Part shown: positions 29,693 to 40,469 of the stretch, one piece after another
Layout: every line of letters begins with the position of its first letter
Numbering within the stretch: the first letter of the stretch is position 1
Assembly: GCA_021292105.1 (NCBI GenBank)
Contig: CM037867.1
Coordinates: 15,762,928 to 15,826,927, forward strand
Direction of reading: 5' to 3'
Source of the DNA: Anadara kagoshimensis
Lineage: Eukaryota > Mollusca > Bivalvia > Arcoida > Arcidae
DNA length: 64,000 nt
Program-made: the position numbers and the translations under genes
The notes under the pieces: generated by a model
Databases searched by the model: none
Told to the model about the DNA's origin: nothing
What the model saw: only the letters and a program-made list of their open reading frames with translations

Positions 29693-30952
29693 CTATAGTT
29701 GTGTTATCAGATTTTGGACGATGTCTTGCATGTAAGCAAAACGCTTTGGACCTAACCTCCTGTGGCTAGCCTTTCGGGTAATTACTGCCGCAAAGTTGTC
29801 CATTGTATATTGTCTCATATGATTTATTAATTGTCGTCCTGCTCCGATCTCTCCATCATCATCAAATCCTTCGTGTAATTGTCCACTCTGGTCGTAAAAT
29901 CTGTACACTACAATATTGTGTGTCGCACTCGCGTTTACAGGATTTTGCAAGATCATTTTGCTGAAATTCCTAATGTCATTGAAACATGACACTTTAGTAC
30001 CGCTGCCCCAAAACTCGTTTCCTGCGTCAATAATCGGTTTTGCCGTTACACATGGAATTTTTTCCAACAGCTGTCGTTCCGGTTCTTCCGTGTTCAATAT
30101 CTGTTCAGCTTTTGGTGTTTTGACCTTATCTCTGTATACGGACCCATTTTCAAAAACAAGCTTGTTACCAAGAACACGCGTTTTTACATTCTGTTCGTTA
30201 TAGGTTTTTTGTAGATCGTACAACATTCGACGTCGTTCTAATACTTCTGTTGGTGATTGTGGTGTAAGGTGAAATGAAAATTTTGACCCGTTATCTTTCT
30301 TTGTTTTATATGTTTGTAACACGTTTTCTTTTTTGGTATAATCTGCTAATCTAGCAACAATTGTACGTGTTTTATTGTTTGAGAATGGACCTATGCGATG
30401 TATTCTGTCTATCTGTATATCAGTCATTTCTAACTCTTTTTCTAATGTCGTTCTCATATCCATGTATAATTTCTCCCCCTTTTTCTCCTGATATCCATGT
30501 ATTAGGATATTATTTCGCATTGACCTACCTTTTAAATCTAACAACTGCTTAGATTGTTGTGTAACGGTTCTATCTAGCTTAATTATAATAGCCGTCATTA
30601 AGTTAATCTCCTTTCGTAACTTTATATTTTCTGCTTTAATGGTAGTCATGTCGGACAGAGTATCGTCTGCTTGATGTGAAAATAGTTGAAGTCTTTCATC
30701 AACCCCGTCCTTACCCCAAATATCTTCTCTTAACCCTTTCATTTCAAATTCCATTTCATCTACTTTTTCTAATTTTTTGTTAATGTCTTTTAAAGTTTGT
30801 GATATTATAGGTAAAGCTGATAGTGCTTTACTCACCTCTTCCATGTTTACATTTTGTTCAGGTGTAGCCATTGTATGTGAATATATACTGTCTTCCTGCT
30901 CGTTTTCACTTATTTTTCTTTTTGCATAGGCTCTTCTTTCGTTCAATGACAT
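29693..30952 (-). CDS. LINE ORF1 protein with C-terminal IMPACT/UPF0029-like domain
   Basis: 419 residues, intact from ATG to stop. Residues about 40-140 are heptad-rich (coiled coil for trimerisation). Residues about 143-215 contain RSMRNNILIHGYQEKKGEKL and TRTIVARLADYTKKENVL, the L1 ORF1p RNA-recognition fold. Residues about 220-280 (FSFHLTPQSPTEVLERRRML) match the ORF1p C-terminal domain that binds nucleic acid. Residues 311-419 are extra: GSGTKVSCF, ATHNIVVYRF (343-352), GFDDDGEIGAGRQLINHM (362-379) and VITRKASHRRLGPKRF (390-405). This order matches the IMPACT/YigZ family (ATHN..AYR, DDGE..AG..LL, VV.R..GG..LGP.RF). The usual aromatic-Gly-Gly after the Arg is KASH here. Function of the extra domain is unknown; IMPACT/YIH1 proteins act on translation control through GCN1, but that is mediated by a separate RWD domain not present here. 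Confidence 0.85.
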   Translation of the reverse strand: MSLNERRAYAKRKISENEQEDSIYSHTMATPEQNVNMEEVSKALSALPIISQTLKDINKKLEKVDEMEFEMKGLREDIWGKDGVDERLQLFSHQADDTLSDMTTIKAENIKLRKEINLMTAIIIKLDRTVTQQSKQLLDLKGRSMRNNILIHGYQEKKGEKLYMDMRTTLEKELEMTDIQIDRIHRIGPFSNNKTRTIVARLADYTKKENVLQTYKTKKDNGSKFSFHLTPQSPTEVLERRRMLYDLQKTYNEQNVKTRVLGNKLVFENGSVYRDKVKTPKAEQILNTEEPERQLLEKIPCVTAKPIIDAGNEFWGSGTKVSCFNDIRNFSKMILQNPVNASATHNIVVYRFYDQSGQLHEGFDDDGEIGAGRQLINHMRQYTMDNFAAVITRKASHRRLGPKRFAYMQDIVQNLITQL

Positions 30953-31119
30953 AATTACCGTCCATTCAATGCAATATCATGTTATAAGCACCATCCATCT
31001 TCAGAATTCCATAAACTTACATGTATACCCACTATTACAAGGGAAAAAACCTGGAGGTGATTAAAACCGCCTGAGTGTTATGAGCGCCATATTTAACTCC
31101 TTAATTAAGCTCCGTAATT

Positions 31120-31630
31120 AATGAGCCTTGAATAATGACATATAAAAGGGTGTTAAGTTCGGATTGTGATTTCGACATGAATTAGAATGTTTGTTTTTGA
31201 TAAGTTAAGAATTTATTGTGAAGCCAGGTTCGGGTTTCACAATCATTCATTAACTAAGATTTTCCTGAATTGAAATTAAGCAATTTTTGGCAATCACTTA
31301 TTTCACTACGACTTAACAGTTTTGACAAAGCTAAATTAACTTTTTATTATTGCTGGTGAGATACCATATATACACATGTAGAGTTAAAAAGAAAAAGCTG
31401 AGTTTATTTATGATGCAAAATATTATCCTTCAAAACTTTGTTGTTGTTATTAAATGATCATGGTGTATAACCTTTGTTGCTGTCTATTGATGTATTATAT
31501 ATGTAAAATTATAACATTTATCATTAAGTACCTTTCTATGCCAATAAACATAAACATTATAAAAAATAAACGACACATTTGTTCTAAGATTGATTAGTTT
31601 AATCAATTCAATAGTCAAAGTTTGTTTTTT
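31120..31630. other. Boundary between LINE and satellite region
   Basis: Contains one isolated 49-bp satellite-like unit at about 31,160-31,200 (GGATTGTGATTTCGACATGA, ATGTTTGTTTTTGA) and, at 31,230-31,275, half of a CCCAGTTTCAC-type inverted-repeat end (GGTTTCACAATCATTCATTA). Confidence 0.5.
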
Positions 31631-32203
31631 GCACTACAACAAATGTCTTTGTTAAAAACACGAAAAGTGAATAGAAATTCATCAAATTGAAACACTGTTT
31701 TAAAACTGTTGACTCAATAATGATATGTTAATTTTTATCGGTGCTTTAAATGTATGACAATCACTTATTAAATAAATTAAGCTTCAATTAACTAGGTCCA
31801 GATGTTATAAGCTTGAAAAATCTTCAAAATGACTTCTTAAAGTCATAAATATTTTAAATACTAGCAAAATCATCAGGATTTTAAATAAGACAGATTTAAG
31901 TAAAGGAGTAAACGAAACAATTTATAAAGGAATATTGTGAACTTGTGCCATGACAAGAAGTAATTAATCTATCCCAATCATGAATGCCACATCGACATTT
32001 AGTCCAACAAAAGAGCTTGTATATAGTTTTAAAATTTGGACTTTAAATTTAGATTAATTTTCCATAAATACGAACATCTAGCAATACAAAATTTTAATGA
32101 ATTATTGTATCATTTCAGTATTATTTATATTTTTAAGTGAAACACTCAAAATTATACAATGTACTTATTAAAACGGGGGAGGGATTATTTTACAACTGTA
32201 AAT

Positions 32204-32422
32204 ATACAGTACAGATCTGTTGAGAGTTTAACACTAAGCTAACGAATTCATGCTGGATCGCCAGTTCAAAGCGACTTCATATCTCAACAGCATTTTGGCA
32301 GCTGCTATATATCTATCGGTACATTTTTGGCTTATAGCTATCCGTATCACAGTCACTCGGCAGCCGAACTCTGACTCGTTTTAGTTAAGGCGTGTTAAAC
32401 TTCCGACAGGTCTGTACAGTAT
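32204..32422. mobile_element. Inverted-repeat element, short form A, copy 1
   Basis: Ends ATACAGTACAGATCTGTTGA (left) and the inverted right end ATACTGTACAGACCTGTCGG. Interior has about three degenerate 34-bp-like units (CAGCATTTTGGCAGCTGCTA, TATAGCTATCCGTAT). Confidence 0.75.
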
Positions 32423-32558
32423 TTTAACGGAAACTGCTATATATAGCAACGATGTTAATTTAAAGTAGGGGGAATAAAGCCCCATTCATCTTCACACGAT
32501 CTTTTTGACATATATGGGTTTAGCGTTTATAAAATCCTACAATGTGTATATGTAATTT

Positions 32559-32602
32559 CTCTCTCTCATCTCTCTCTCTTCTCTCTCTCTTTCTCTCTCT
32601 CT
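32559..32602. repeat. (CT)n tract
   Basis: Interrupted CT repeat following form A; equivalent tracts follow every A and B element (38690-38738, 40050-40101, 44527-44583, 45898-45942, 50313-50340, 60107-60163). Confidence 0.9.
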
Positions 32603-32684
32603 TGGTGTCTTTACTTGACTAACAGATAAAAAACGACAACGATAATTGTAGATTTCAGATCTAAGTAAAGGAAACCCCTCCGGA

Positions 32685-32765
32685 GCACCCGGTCTCATTT
32701 CCCCTATGGAAGTTCGCTCGTTAAACTTTATATGCCAGTTTGAAACTATTTACTTTGTTTTTGGG
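32685..32765 (-). repeat. Element M remnant at the edge of 49-bp array 1
   Basis: GGAGCACCCGGTCTCATTTC, CCTATGGAAGTTCGCTCGTT, AAACTTTATATGCCAGTTTG, ACTATTTACTTTGTTTTTGG is the inverse of element M and leads directly into the satellite. Confidence 0.75.
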
Positions 32766-35700
32766 TTATGGTTTGAAATGGAATAGTATGTGTGTTTTTG
32801 GTTTGCTTTTGGATTGTGATTTGGACATGGAATAGTATGTTTGTTATTGCTTTGCTTTTTGGATTGTGATTTGGACATGGAATAGTATGTTTGTTATTGC
32901 TTTGCTTTTTTGATTGTGATTTGGACATGGAATGTATGTTTGTTTTTTCTTTGCTTTTGGATTGTGATTTGGACATGGAATAGTATGTTTGTTTTTGCTT
33001 TGCTTTTGGATGGTGATTTCGGCATGGAATAGTATGTTTGTTTTTGCTTTGCTTTTAGATTGTGACTTGGACATGGAATAGTATGTTTGTTTTTTCTTTG
33101 CTTTTTTGATTGTGATTTGGGCATGGAATAGTTTGTTTGTTTTTGCTTTGCTTTTTTGATTGTGATTTCGGCATAGAATAGTATGTTTGTTTTTGCTTTG
33201 CTTTTGGATTGTGATTTGGACATGGACCGGTATGTTTGTTTTTGCTTTGCTTTTAGATTGTGACTTGGACATGGAATAGTATGTTTGTTTTTGCTTTGCT
33301 TTTGGATTGTGATTTGAACATGGAATAGTATGTTTGTTTTTTCGTTGCTTTTGGATGGTGATTTGGACATGGAATAGTATGTTTGTTTTTTCTTTGCTTT
33401 TGGATTGTGACTTGGACATGGAATAGTATGTTTGTTTTTTCTTTGCTTTTTTGATTGTGATTTGGACATAGAATAGTATGTTTGTTTTTTCTTTGCTTTT
33501 GGATTGTGATTTGGACATGGACCGGTATGTTTGTTTTTGCTTTGCTTTTAGATTGTGACTTGGACATGGAATAGTATGTTTGTTTTTGCTTTGCTTTTGG
33601 ATTGTGATTTGAACATGGAATAGTATGTTTGTTTTTTCGTTGCTTTTGGATGGTGATTTGGACATGGAATAGTATGTTTGTTTTTTCGTTGCTTTTGGAT
33701 GGTGATTTGGACATGGAATAGTATGTTTGTTTTTGCTTTGCTTTTAGATTGTGACTTAGACATAGAATAGTATGTTTGTTTTTTCTTTGCTTTTTTGATT
33801 GTGATTTGGGCATGGAATAGTATGTTTGTTTTTGCTTTGCTTTTGGATGGTGATTTCGGCATGGAATAGTATGTTTGTTTTTGCTTTGCTTTTTTGATTG
33901 TGATTTCGGCATGGAATAGTATGTTTGTTTTTGCTTTGCTTTTTTGATTGTGATTTCGGCATAGAATAGTATGTTTGTTTTTGCTTTGCTTTTTTGATTG
34001 TGATTTCGGCATGGAATAGTATGTTTGTTTTTGCTTTGCTTTTTTGATTGTGATTTGGGCATGGAATAGTATGTTTGTTTTTGCTTTGCTTTTTTGATTG
34101 TGATTTCGGCATAGAATAGTATGTTTGTTTTTGCTTTGCTTTTTTGATTGTGATTTGGGCATGGAATAGTATGTTTGTTTTTGCTTTGCTTTTGGTTTGT
34201 GATTTGAACATGGAATAGTATGTTTGATTTTCTTTGCTTTTGGATGGTGATTTGGACATGGAATAGTATGTTTGTGTTTTCTTTGCTTTTGGATGGTGAT
34301 TTGGACATAGAATAGTATGTTTGTTTTTGCTTTGCTTTCTGATTGTGACTTCGACATGAAATAGTATGTTTGATTTTTCTTTGCTTTTTGATTGTGATTT
34401 GGACATGGAATAGTATGTTTGTTTTTGCTTTGCTTTTGGATTTATATTTGGACATGGAATAGTATGTTTGTTTTTACTTTGCTTTTCTATTGATATTTGG
34501 ACATGAAATAGTATGTTTGTTTTTGATTTGCTTTTGGATTGTGATTTGGACATGGAATCGTATGTTTGTTTTTGATTTGCTTTTGGATTGATATTTGGAC
34601 ATGGAATAGTATGTTTGATTTTGCTTTGCTTTTGGACTGTGATTTTGACATGGAATAGTATGTTTGTTTTTGCTTTGCTATAGTATTGTGATTTGGACAT
34701 GGAATAGTATGTTTTTTTTTTTTGCTTTTGGATTGTGATTTGGACATGGAATAGTATGTTTGTTTTTGCTTTGTTTTTGGACTGTGATTTGGACATGGAA
34801 TAGTATCTTTGTTTTTGCTTTGCTTTAGTATTGTGATTTGGACATGAAATAGTATGTCTGTTTTTGCTTTGCTTTTGGATTGTGATTTCGACATGGAATA
34901 GTATGTTTGTTTTTGCTTTGCTTTTGTATTGTGATTTGGACATGGAATTTCTATGTTTGTTTTTGCTTTGGTTTTGGTCAGTGATTTGGATATGAAATAG
35001 TATGTTTGTTTTTGCTTTGCTTTTGTATTGTGATTTGGACATGGAGTTTCTATGTTTGTTTTTGCTTTGCTTTTGGACTGTGATTTGGCCATGGAGTTTC
35101 TATGTTTGTTTTTGCTTTGCTTTTGGATTGTGATTTGGACATGAAATAGTATGTTTGTTTTTGCTTTGCTTTTGGACTGTGATTTGGACATGGAGTTTCT
35201 ATGTTTTTTTTGCTTTGCTTTTGGACTGTGATTTGGACATGGAGTTTCTATGTTTGTTTTTGCTTCGCTTTTGTGTTGTGGTTTCGACATGGAATAGTAT
35301 GTTTGTTTTTGCTTTGCTTTTGTATTGTGATTTCGACATGGAATAGTATGTTTGTTTTTGCTTTGCTTTTGTATTGTGATTTGGACATGGAGTTTCTATG
35401 TTTGTTTTTGCTTTGCTTTTGGATTGTGATTTGGACATGGAGTTTCTATGTTTGTTTTTTGCTTTGCTTTTGGACTGTGATTTGGACATAAAATAGTATG
35501 TTTGTTTTTGCTTTGCTTTTGTATTCTGATTTGGACATGGAGTTTCTATGATTGTTTTTGCTTCGCTTTTGTATTGTGATTTCGACATGGAATAGTATGT
35601 TTGTTTTTGTTTTGCTTTTGTATTGTGATTTCGACATGGAATAGTATGTTTGTTTTTGCTTTGCTTTTGTATTGTGATTTGAACATGGAGTTTCTATGTT

Positions 35701-36815
35701 TGTTTTTGCTTTGCTTTTGTATTGTGATTTGGACATGGAGTTTCTATGTTTGTTTTTGCTTTGCTTTTGGACTGTGATTTGGACATGGAGTTTCTATGTT
35801 TGTTTTTACTTTGCTTTTGTATTGTGATTTGGACATGAAATAGTATGTTTGTTTTTGCTTTGTTTTTGTATTTTGATTTGGACATGGAGTTTCTATGTTT
35901 GTTTTTGCTTTGCTTTTGGACTGTGATTTGGACATGGAGTTTCTATGTTTGTTTTTGCTTTGCTTTTGGACTGTGATTTGGACATGGAGTTTCTATGTTT
36001 GTTTTTGCTTTGATTTTGGATTATGACTTGGACATGAAATAGTATGTTTGTTTTTGCTTTGCTTTTGTATTGTGATTTGGACATGGAGTTTCTATGTTTG
36101 TTTTTGCTTTGGTTTTGGACTGTGATTTGGACATGGAGTTTCTATGTTTGTTTCTGCTTTGCTTTTGGATTGTGATTTGGACATGAAATAGTATGTTTGT
36201 TTTTGCTTTTTATTTGGACTGTGATTTGGACATGGGGTTTCTATGTTTGTTTTTGCTTTGCTTTTGTAATGTGATTTGCACATGGAGTTTCTATGTTTGT
36301 TTTTGCTTCGCTTTTGTATTGTGATTTCGACATGGAATAGTATGTTTGTTTTTGCTTTGCTTTTGTATTGTGATTTCGTCATGGAATAGTATGTTTGTTT
36401 TTGCTTTGCTTTTGTATTGTGATTTGAACATGGAGTTTCTATGTTTGTTTTTGCTTTGCTTTTGGATTGTGATTTGGACATGAAATAGTATGTTTGTTTT
36501 TGCTTTGCTTTTCGATTGTGATTTGGACATGGAATAGTATGTTTGTTTTTGCTTTGTTTTTTGACTGTGATTTGGACATGGAGTTTCTATGTTTGTTTTT
36601 GCTTTGCGTTTGTATTGTGATTTCGACATGGAATAGTATGTTTGTTTTTGCTTTGTTTTTGTATTGTGATTTCGACATTGAATAGCATGTTTGTTTTTGC
36701 TTTGCTTTTGTATTGTGATTTGGACATGAAATAGTATGTTTGTTTTTGCTTTGCTTTTGGACTGTGATTTGGACATGGAGTTTCTATGATTGTTTTTCCT
36801 TTGCTCTTGGATTAT
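32766..36815. repeat. 49-bp satellite array 1, about 82 copies
   Basis: Unit GGAATAGTATGTTTGTTTTT, GCTTTGCTTTTGGATTGTGA, TTTGGACAT. A second 50-bp variant replaces AATAGTATG by GTTTCTATG and is interspersed mainly at 35.0-36.8 kb. Stop-free frames on both strands here are artefacts of the repeat. Confidence 0.95.
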
Positions 36816-37092
36816 TATTAGTACGCTTTTTATTAGTTAAGAAATGATTATGAAACCAGAACAAGTATGAATCCATGCAATTATGCATGTCACTTTAACA
36901 TCTAGTCAAACAAAAGAGCTTGTTTATTGTTTTAATATTTGGATTTTAAATTAAGATTTAATTTCCATAAATACGAACACTTAGAAATAACTGTGTATTA
37001 TTACATCATTTGTGTACTATTTATATTTTTAAGTGAAACACTCAAAATACTTATTTAAACGGGGGAAAGGGATTTCTCTTACCACTTTAGAT
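36816..37092. repeat. Flank between 49-bp array and form B element, copy 1
   Basis: Starts TTAGTTAAGAAATGATTATG, AAACCAGAAC, a diverged half of the CCCAGTTTCAC element; the rest recurs at 42,770-43,038 and 47,765-48,043. Confidence 0.75.
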
Positions 37093-38553
37093 ATACAGTA
37101 CAGACCTGTCGAAAGTTTAACACTAAGCTAACAAATCAATCGGCAGCTCATCTCGAGTGCTCAATACCTCTATCTCGGCAGCTTCTCGGCAGCAACTATC
37201 AATACATCTCGACAGCTTTTCAGCAGTGGCTATCAATATATCTCGACAGCTTTTCAGCAGTGGCTATCAATATATCTCGACAGCTTTTCGGCAGCGGCTA
37301 TCAAGATATCTCGACAGCTTTTCGGCAGCGGCTATCAATATATCTTGACAGCTTTTCAGCAGTAGCTATCAATATATCTCGACAGCTTTTCGGCAGCGGC
37401 TATCAATATATCTTGACAGCTTTTCGACAGCGGCTACCAATATATCTCGACAGCTTTTCGGCAGCGGCTATCAATATATCTCGACAGCTTTTTAGCAGTG
37501 GCTATCAATATATCTTGACAGCTTTTCAGCAGTGGCTATCAATATATCTCGACAGTTTTTCGGCAGTGGCTATCAATATATCTCGACAGCTTTTTAGCAG
37601 TGGCTATCAATATATCTCGACAGCTTTTCGGCAGCGGCTATCAATATATCTCGACAGCTTTTCGGCAGTGGCTAGCAATATATCTCGACAGCTTTTCGGC
37701 AGCGGCTATCAATATATCTTGACAGCTTTTCAGCAGTGGATATCAATATATCTCGACAGCTTTTCGGCAGTGGCTATCAATATATCTCGACAGCTTTTCG
37801 GCAGAGGCTATCAATATATCTCGATAGCTTTTCAGCAGCGGCTAACAATATATCTTCACAGCTTTCGGCAGCGGCTAACAATATATCTTCACAGCTTTTC
37901 GGCAGCGGCTAACAATATATCTTCACAGCTTTTCGCCAGCGGCTATCAATATATCTTCACAGCTTTTCGGCAGCGGCTATCAATATATCTCGACAGCTTT
38001 TCGGCAGCGGCTATCAATATATCTCGACAGCTTTTCAGCAGCGGCTAACAATATATCTTCACAGCTTTTCGGCAGCGGCTAACAATATATCTTCACAGCT
38101 TTTCGACAGCGGCTAACAATATATCTTCACAGCTTTTCGCCAGCGGCTATCAATATATCTTCACAGCTTTTCGCCAGCGGCTATCAATATATCTCGACAG
38201 CTTTTCGGCAGCGGCTATCAATATATCTCGACAGCTTTTCAGCAGCGGCTATCAATATATCTTCACCGCTTTTCGCCAGCGGCTAACAATATATCTTCAC
38301 AGCTTTTCAGCAGCGGCTAACAATATATCTTCACAGCTTTTTGGCAGCGGCTATCAATATATCTTCACAGCTTTTCGGCAGCGGCTATCAATATATCTCG
38401 ACAGCTTTTCGGCAGCGGCTATCAATATAGCTCGGAAGCTTTTCGGCAGCGGCTATCAATATATCTTGGAAAGTTTTTGCCCGGCAGCTATCCGTATTTC
38501 CTCTTCTCAGCAGTTGACCTCGGTGTTGAACTTTCGACAAGTCTGTACAGTAT
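37093..38553. mobile_element. Inverted-repeat element, expanded form B, copy 1, with 34-bp array
   Basis: Ends ATACAGTACAGACCTGTCGA and AACTTTCGAC...GTCTGTACAGTAT are inverse. Between about 37,150 and 38,500 lie about 39 copies of the 34-bp unit TATCAATATATCTCGACAGC, TTTTCGGCAGCGGC. Confidence 0.85.
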
Positions 38554-38686
38554 TTTTACGGAAACTGTTAAATATAACAACGATGTTAATTTAAAGTGGG
38601 GGAATAAAGGCCCATTCATCTTCACTCGATCTTTTTGAAATATATGGGTTTAACGTTTTTAAGGTCCTACAAACCCTATGTGTAGT

Positions 38687-38741
<55 letters not shown>

Positions 38742-39047
38742 AGTCGTTACTTGGCTTATAGATGAAAACACGATAACACTCATTTTAAGGGCAATTACTT
38801 CACAACTTTATACATGGTATAACAAATAGATAGCATGTTCGTAAATTTGTTTTTTTTTTTGTTTTTGTTTTTTTTGCACTACATCAAATGTCTTTGTTGA
38901 AAACACGAAAAGTGAATAGAAATTCATCAAATTGAAACACTTTGTTTTAAAACTGTTAACTCAATAATGATTTGTTAATTTTCATTGTTGCTTTAAATGT
39001 ATGACAGTCACTTATTGATAACTTAAGCTTCAATTAACTGGGTCCAG

Positions 39048-39299
39048 GCCCCAGTTTCACGATCATTCCTTAGCTAAGATTTTTCTTAACTTGAATCATG
39101 CAAAATTTCAAAACGTTATAATTTTGTTTATTTTAAAGATATTCAGGACATTAAGGTGTCATTTTAAAGGTAGCTGCTAGATTAAAACATTAGCATTTAG
39201 TTTTTACAAAAATATCCATATTTCCAAAAAAGGATTACCAAAATTGGCTAAATTTAAGTTAAGGAAAATCTTAGCTAAGAAATGATTGTGAAACTGGGA
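39048..39299. mobile_element. 252-bp element with CCCAGTTTCAC ends, copy in unit 2
   Basis: Left CCCAGTTTCACGATCATTCC, TTAGCTAAGATTTTTCTTAA; right AAGTTAAGGAAAATCTTAGC, TAAGAAATGATTGTGAAACT, GGG. Flanked by CCAG at 39044-39047 and 39300-39303. Unit 1 has the uninterrupted site with a single CCAG at 31798-31801. Confidence 0.88.
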
Positions 39300-39711
39300 C
39301 CAGATGTCATAAGCTTAAAAAAATCTTCAAAATGACCTGTAAAAGTCATAAATATCTTAAGAACTACCAAAATCATCAGGATTTTAAATAAGACAGATTT
39401 AAGTAAAGGAGTAAACGAAACAATTTAGTGAAGGAATGATTGTGAACTTGTGCCATGACAAGAAGTATTTAATCTATCCCAATCATGAATGCCACATCGA
39501 CATTTAGTCCAACAAAAGAGCTTGTTTATTGTTTTAAAATTTGGACTTTAAATTTAGACTAATTTTCCATAAATACGAACATCTACCATTACAAAATTTA
39601 ACTGTGAATATTTGTATTATTTAAGTATTATTTATATTTTTAAGTGAAACACTCAAAATTATACAATGTATTTATTAAAACGGGGGAGGGATTTCTTTTA
39701 CAACTGTAAAT

Positions 39712-39930
39712 ATACAGTACAGATCTGTTGAGAGTTTAACACTAAGCTAACGAATTCATGCTGGATCGCCAGTTCAAAGCGACTTCATATCTCAACAGCA
39801 TTTTGGCAGCTGCTATATATCTATCGGTACCTTTTTGGCTTATAGCTATTCATATCACTGTCACTCGACAGCCGAACTATGGCTTGTTTTCGTTAGGGGG
39901 TTTTAAACTTCCGACAGGTTTGTACAGGAT
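39712..39930. mobile_element. Inverted-repeat element, short form A, copy 2
   Basis: Same ends and interior as 32204-32422. Confidence 0.75.
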
Positions 39931-40049
39931 ATTCACGGAAACTGCTATATATAGCAACGATGTTGGAATAAAGCCCCATTCATCTTCATACGATCTTTTT
40001 GAAATACATGAGTTTAGCGTTAATAAAATTCTACAATGTCTATAAGTAA

Positions 40050-40093
<44 letters not shown>

Positions 40094-40179
40094 CTCTCTT
40101 GGTGTCATTACTTGGCTAACAGATAAAAACGATAACGATAATTATAGATTTCAGATTTAAGTTAAGGAAACCCCTCCGG

Positions 40180-40280
40180 AGCACCCGGTCTCACTTCCCT
40201 AATGGAAGTTCCCTTGTTAAACTTTATTTGCCAGTTTGAAACTATTTACTTTGTTTTTGGGTTTTGGTTTGGAAATGGAA
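40180..40280 (-). repeat. Element M remnant at the edge of 49-bp array 2
   Basis: GAGCACCCGGTCTCACTTCC, CTAATGGAAGTTCCCTTGTT and TGCCAGTTTGAAACTATTTA, continuous with the array except for the pogo-like insertion. Confidence 0.75.
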
Positions 40281-40282
40281 TA

Positions 40283-40469
40283 CAGTAAAACCTCGATTCA
40301 TCGCCACCATTTGTTCAGTCAAATTTTGGCGTTATAAAGGGGTTTGGCGATAAATCGGGGGAGGCCGATAAAGAAAAACATAAACAAAATGGATTTTGGT
40401 ACTTCAAAATAGAGTGGCGTTAAGCGAGGTGGGAAAGTTATCGAGGGGCATTATAACTAGGTTTTACTG
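40283..40469. mobile_element. 187-bp pogo/Tigger-like non-autonomous element
   Basis: Starts CAGTAAAACCTCGATTCATC and ends AACTAGGTTTTACTG, flanked by TA on both sides. The same site is uninterrupted in units 1 and 3 (GGAATAGTATGTGTG). No coding sequence. Confidence 0.9.

Larger units (their letters stand above)
24354..31108 (-). mobile_element. Full-length L1/Tx1-like LINE with 11-bp target-site duplication
   Basis: Order on the minus strand: 156-bp 5' UTR (31108-30953), ORF1 (30952-29693), 1.39-kb spacer, broken ORF2 (28300-24501), about 150-bp 3' UTR ending in an A-rich tail (T-run on the plus strand from 24354). GCTCCGTAATT occurs at both edges (24343-24353 and 31109-31119), as expected for target-primed reverse transcription. 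Length about 6.75 kb. The endonuclease type, RT and C-terminal Cys-His cluster are L1-clade-like. Confidence 0.88.
31631..38875. repeat. Composite satellite unit 1 (7.2 kb)
   Basis: From GCACTACAACAAATGTC to the next such site at 38876. Contains a flank (31631-32203), inverted-repeat element form A, (CT)n, an element M remnant, 49-bp array, second flank, form B with 34-bp array, and (CT)n. Confidence 0.85.

Noticed and set aside
32844-36776. Lys/Gln/Ser-rich frames (KSQSKSKAKTN type) of 100-430 codons in the 49-bp arrays
   Set aside because: Same cause: a 49-bp stop-free unit with frames open on both strands and frequent frame drift.
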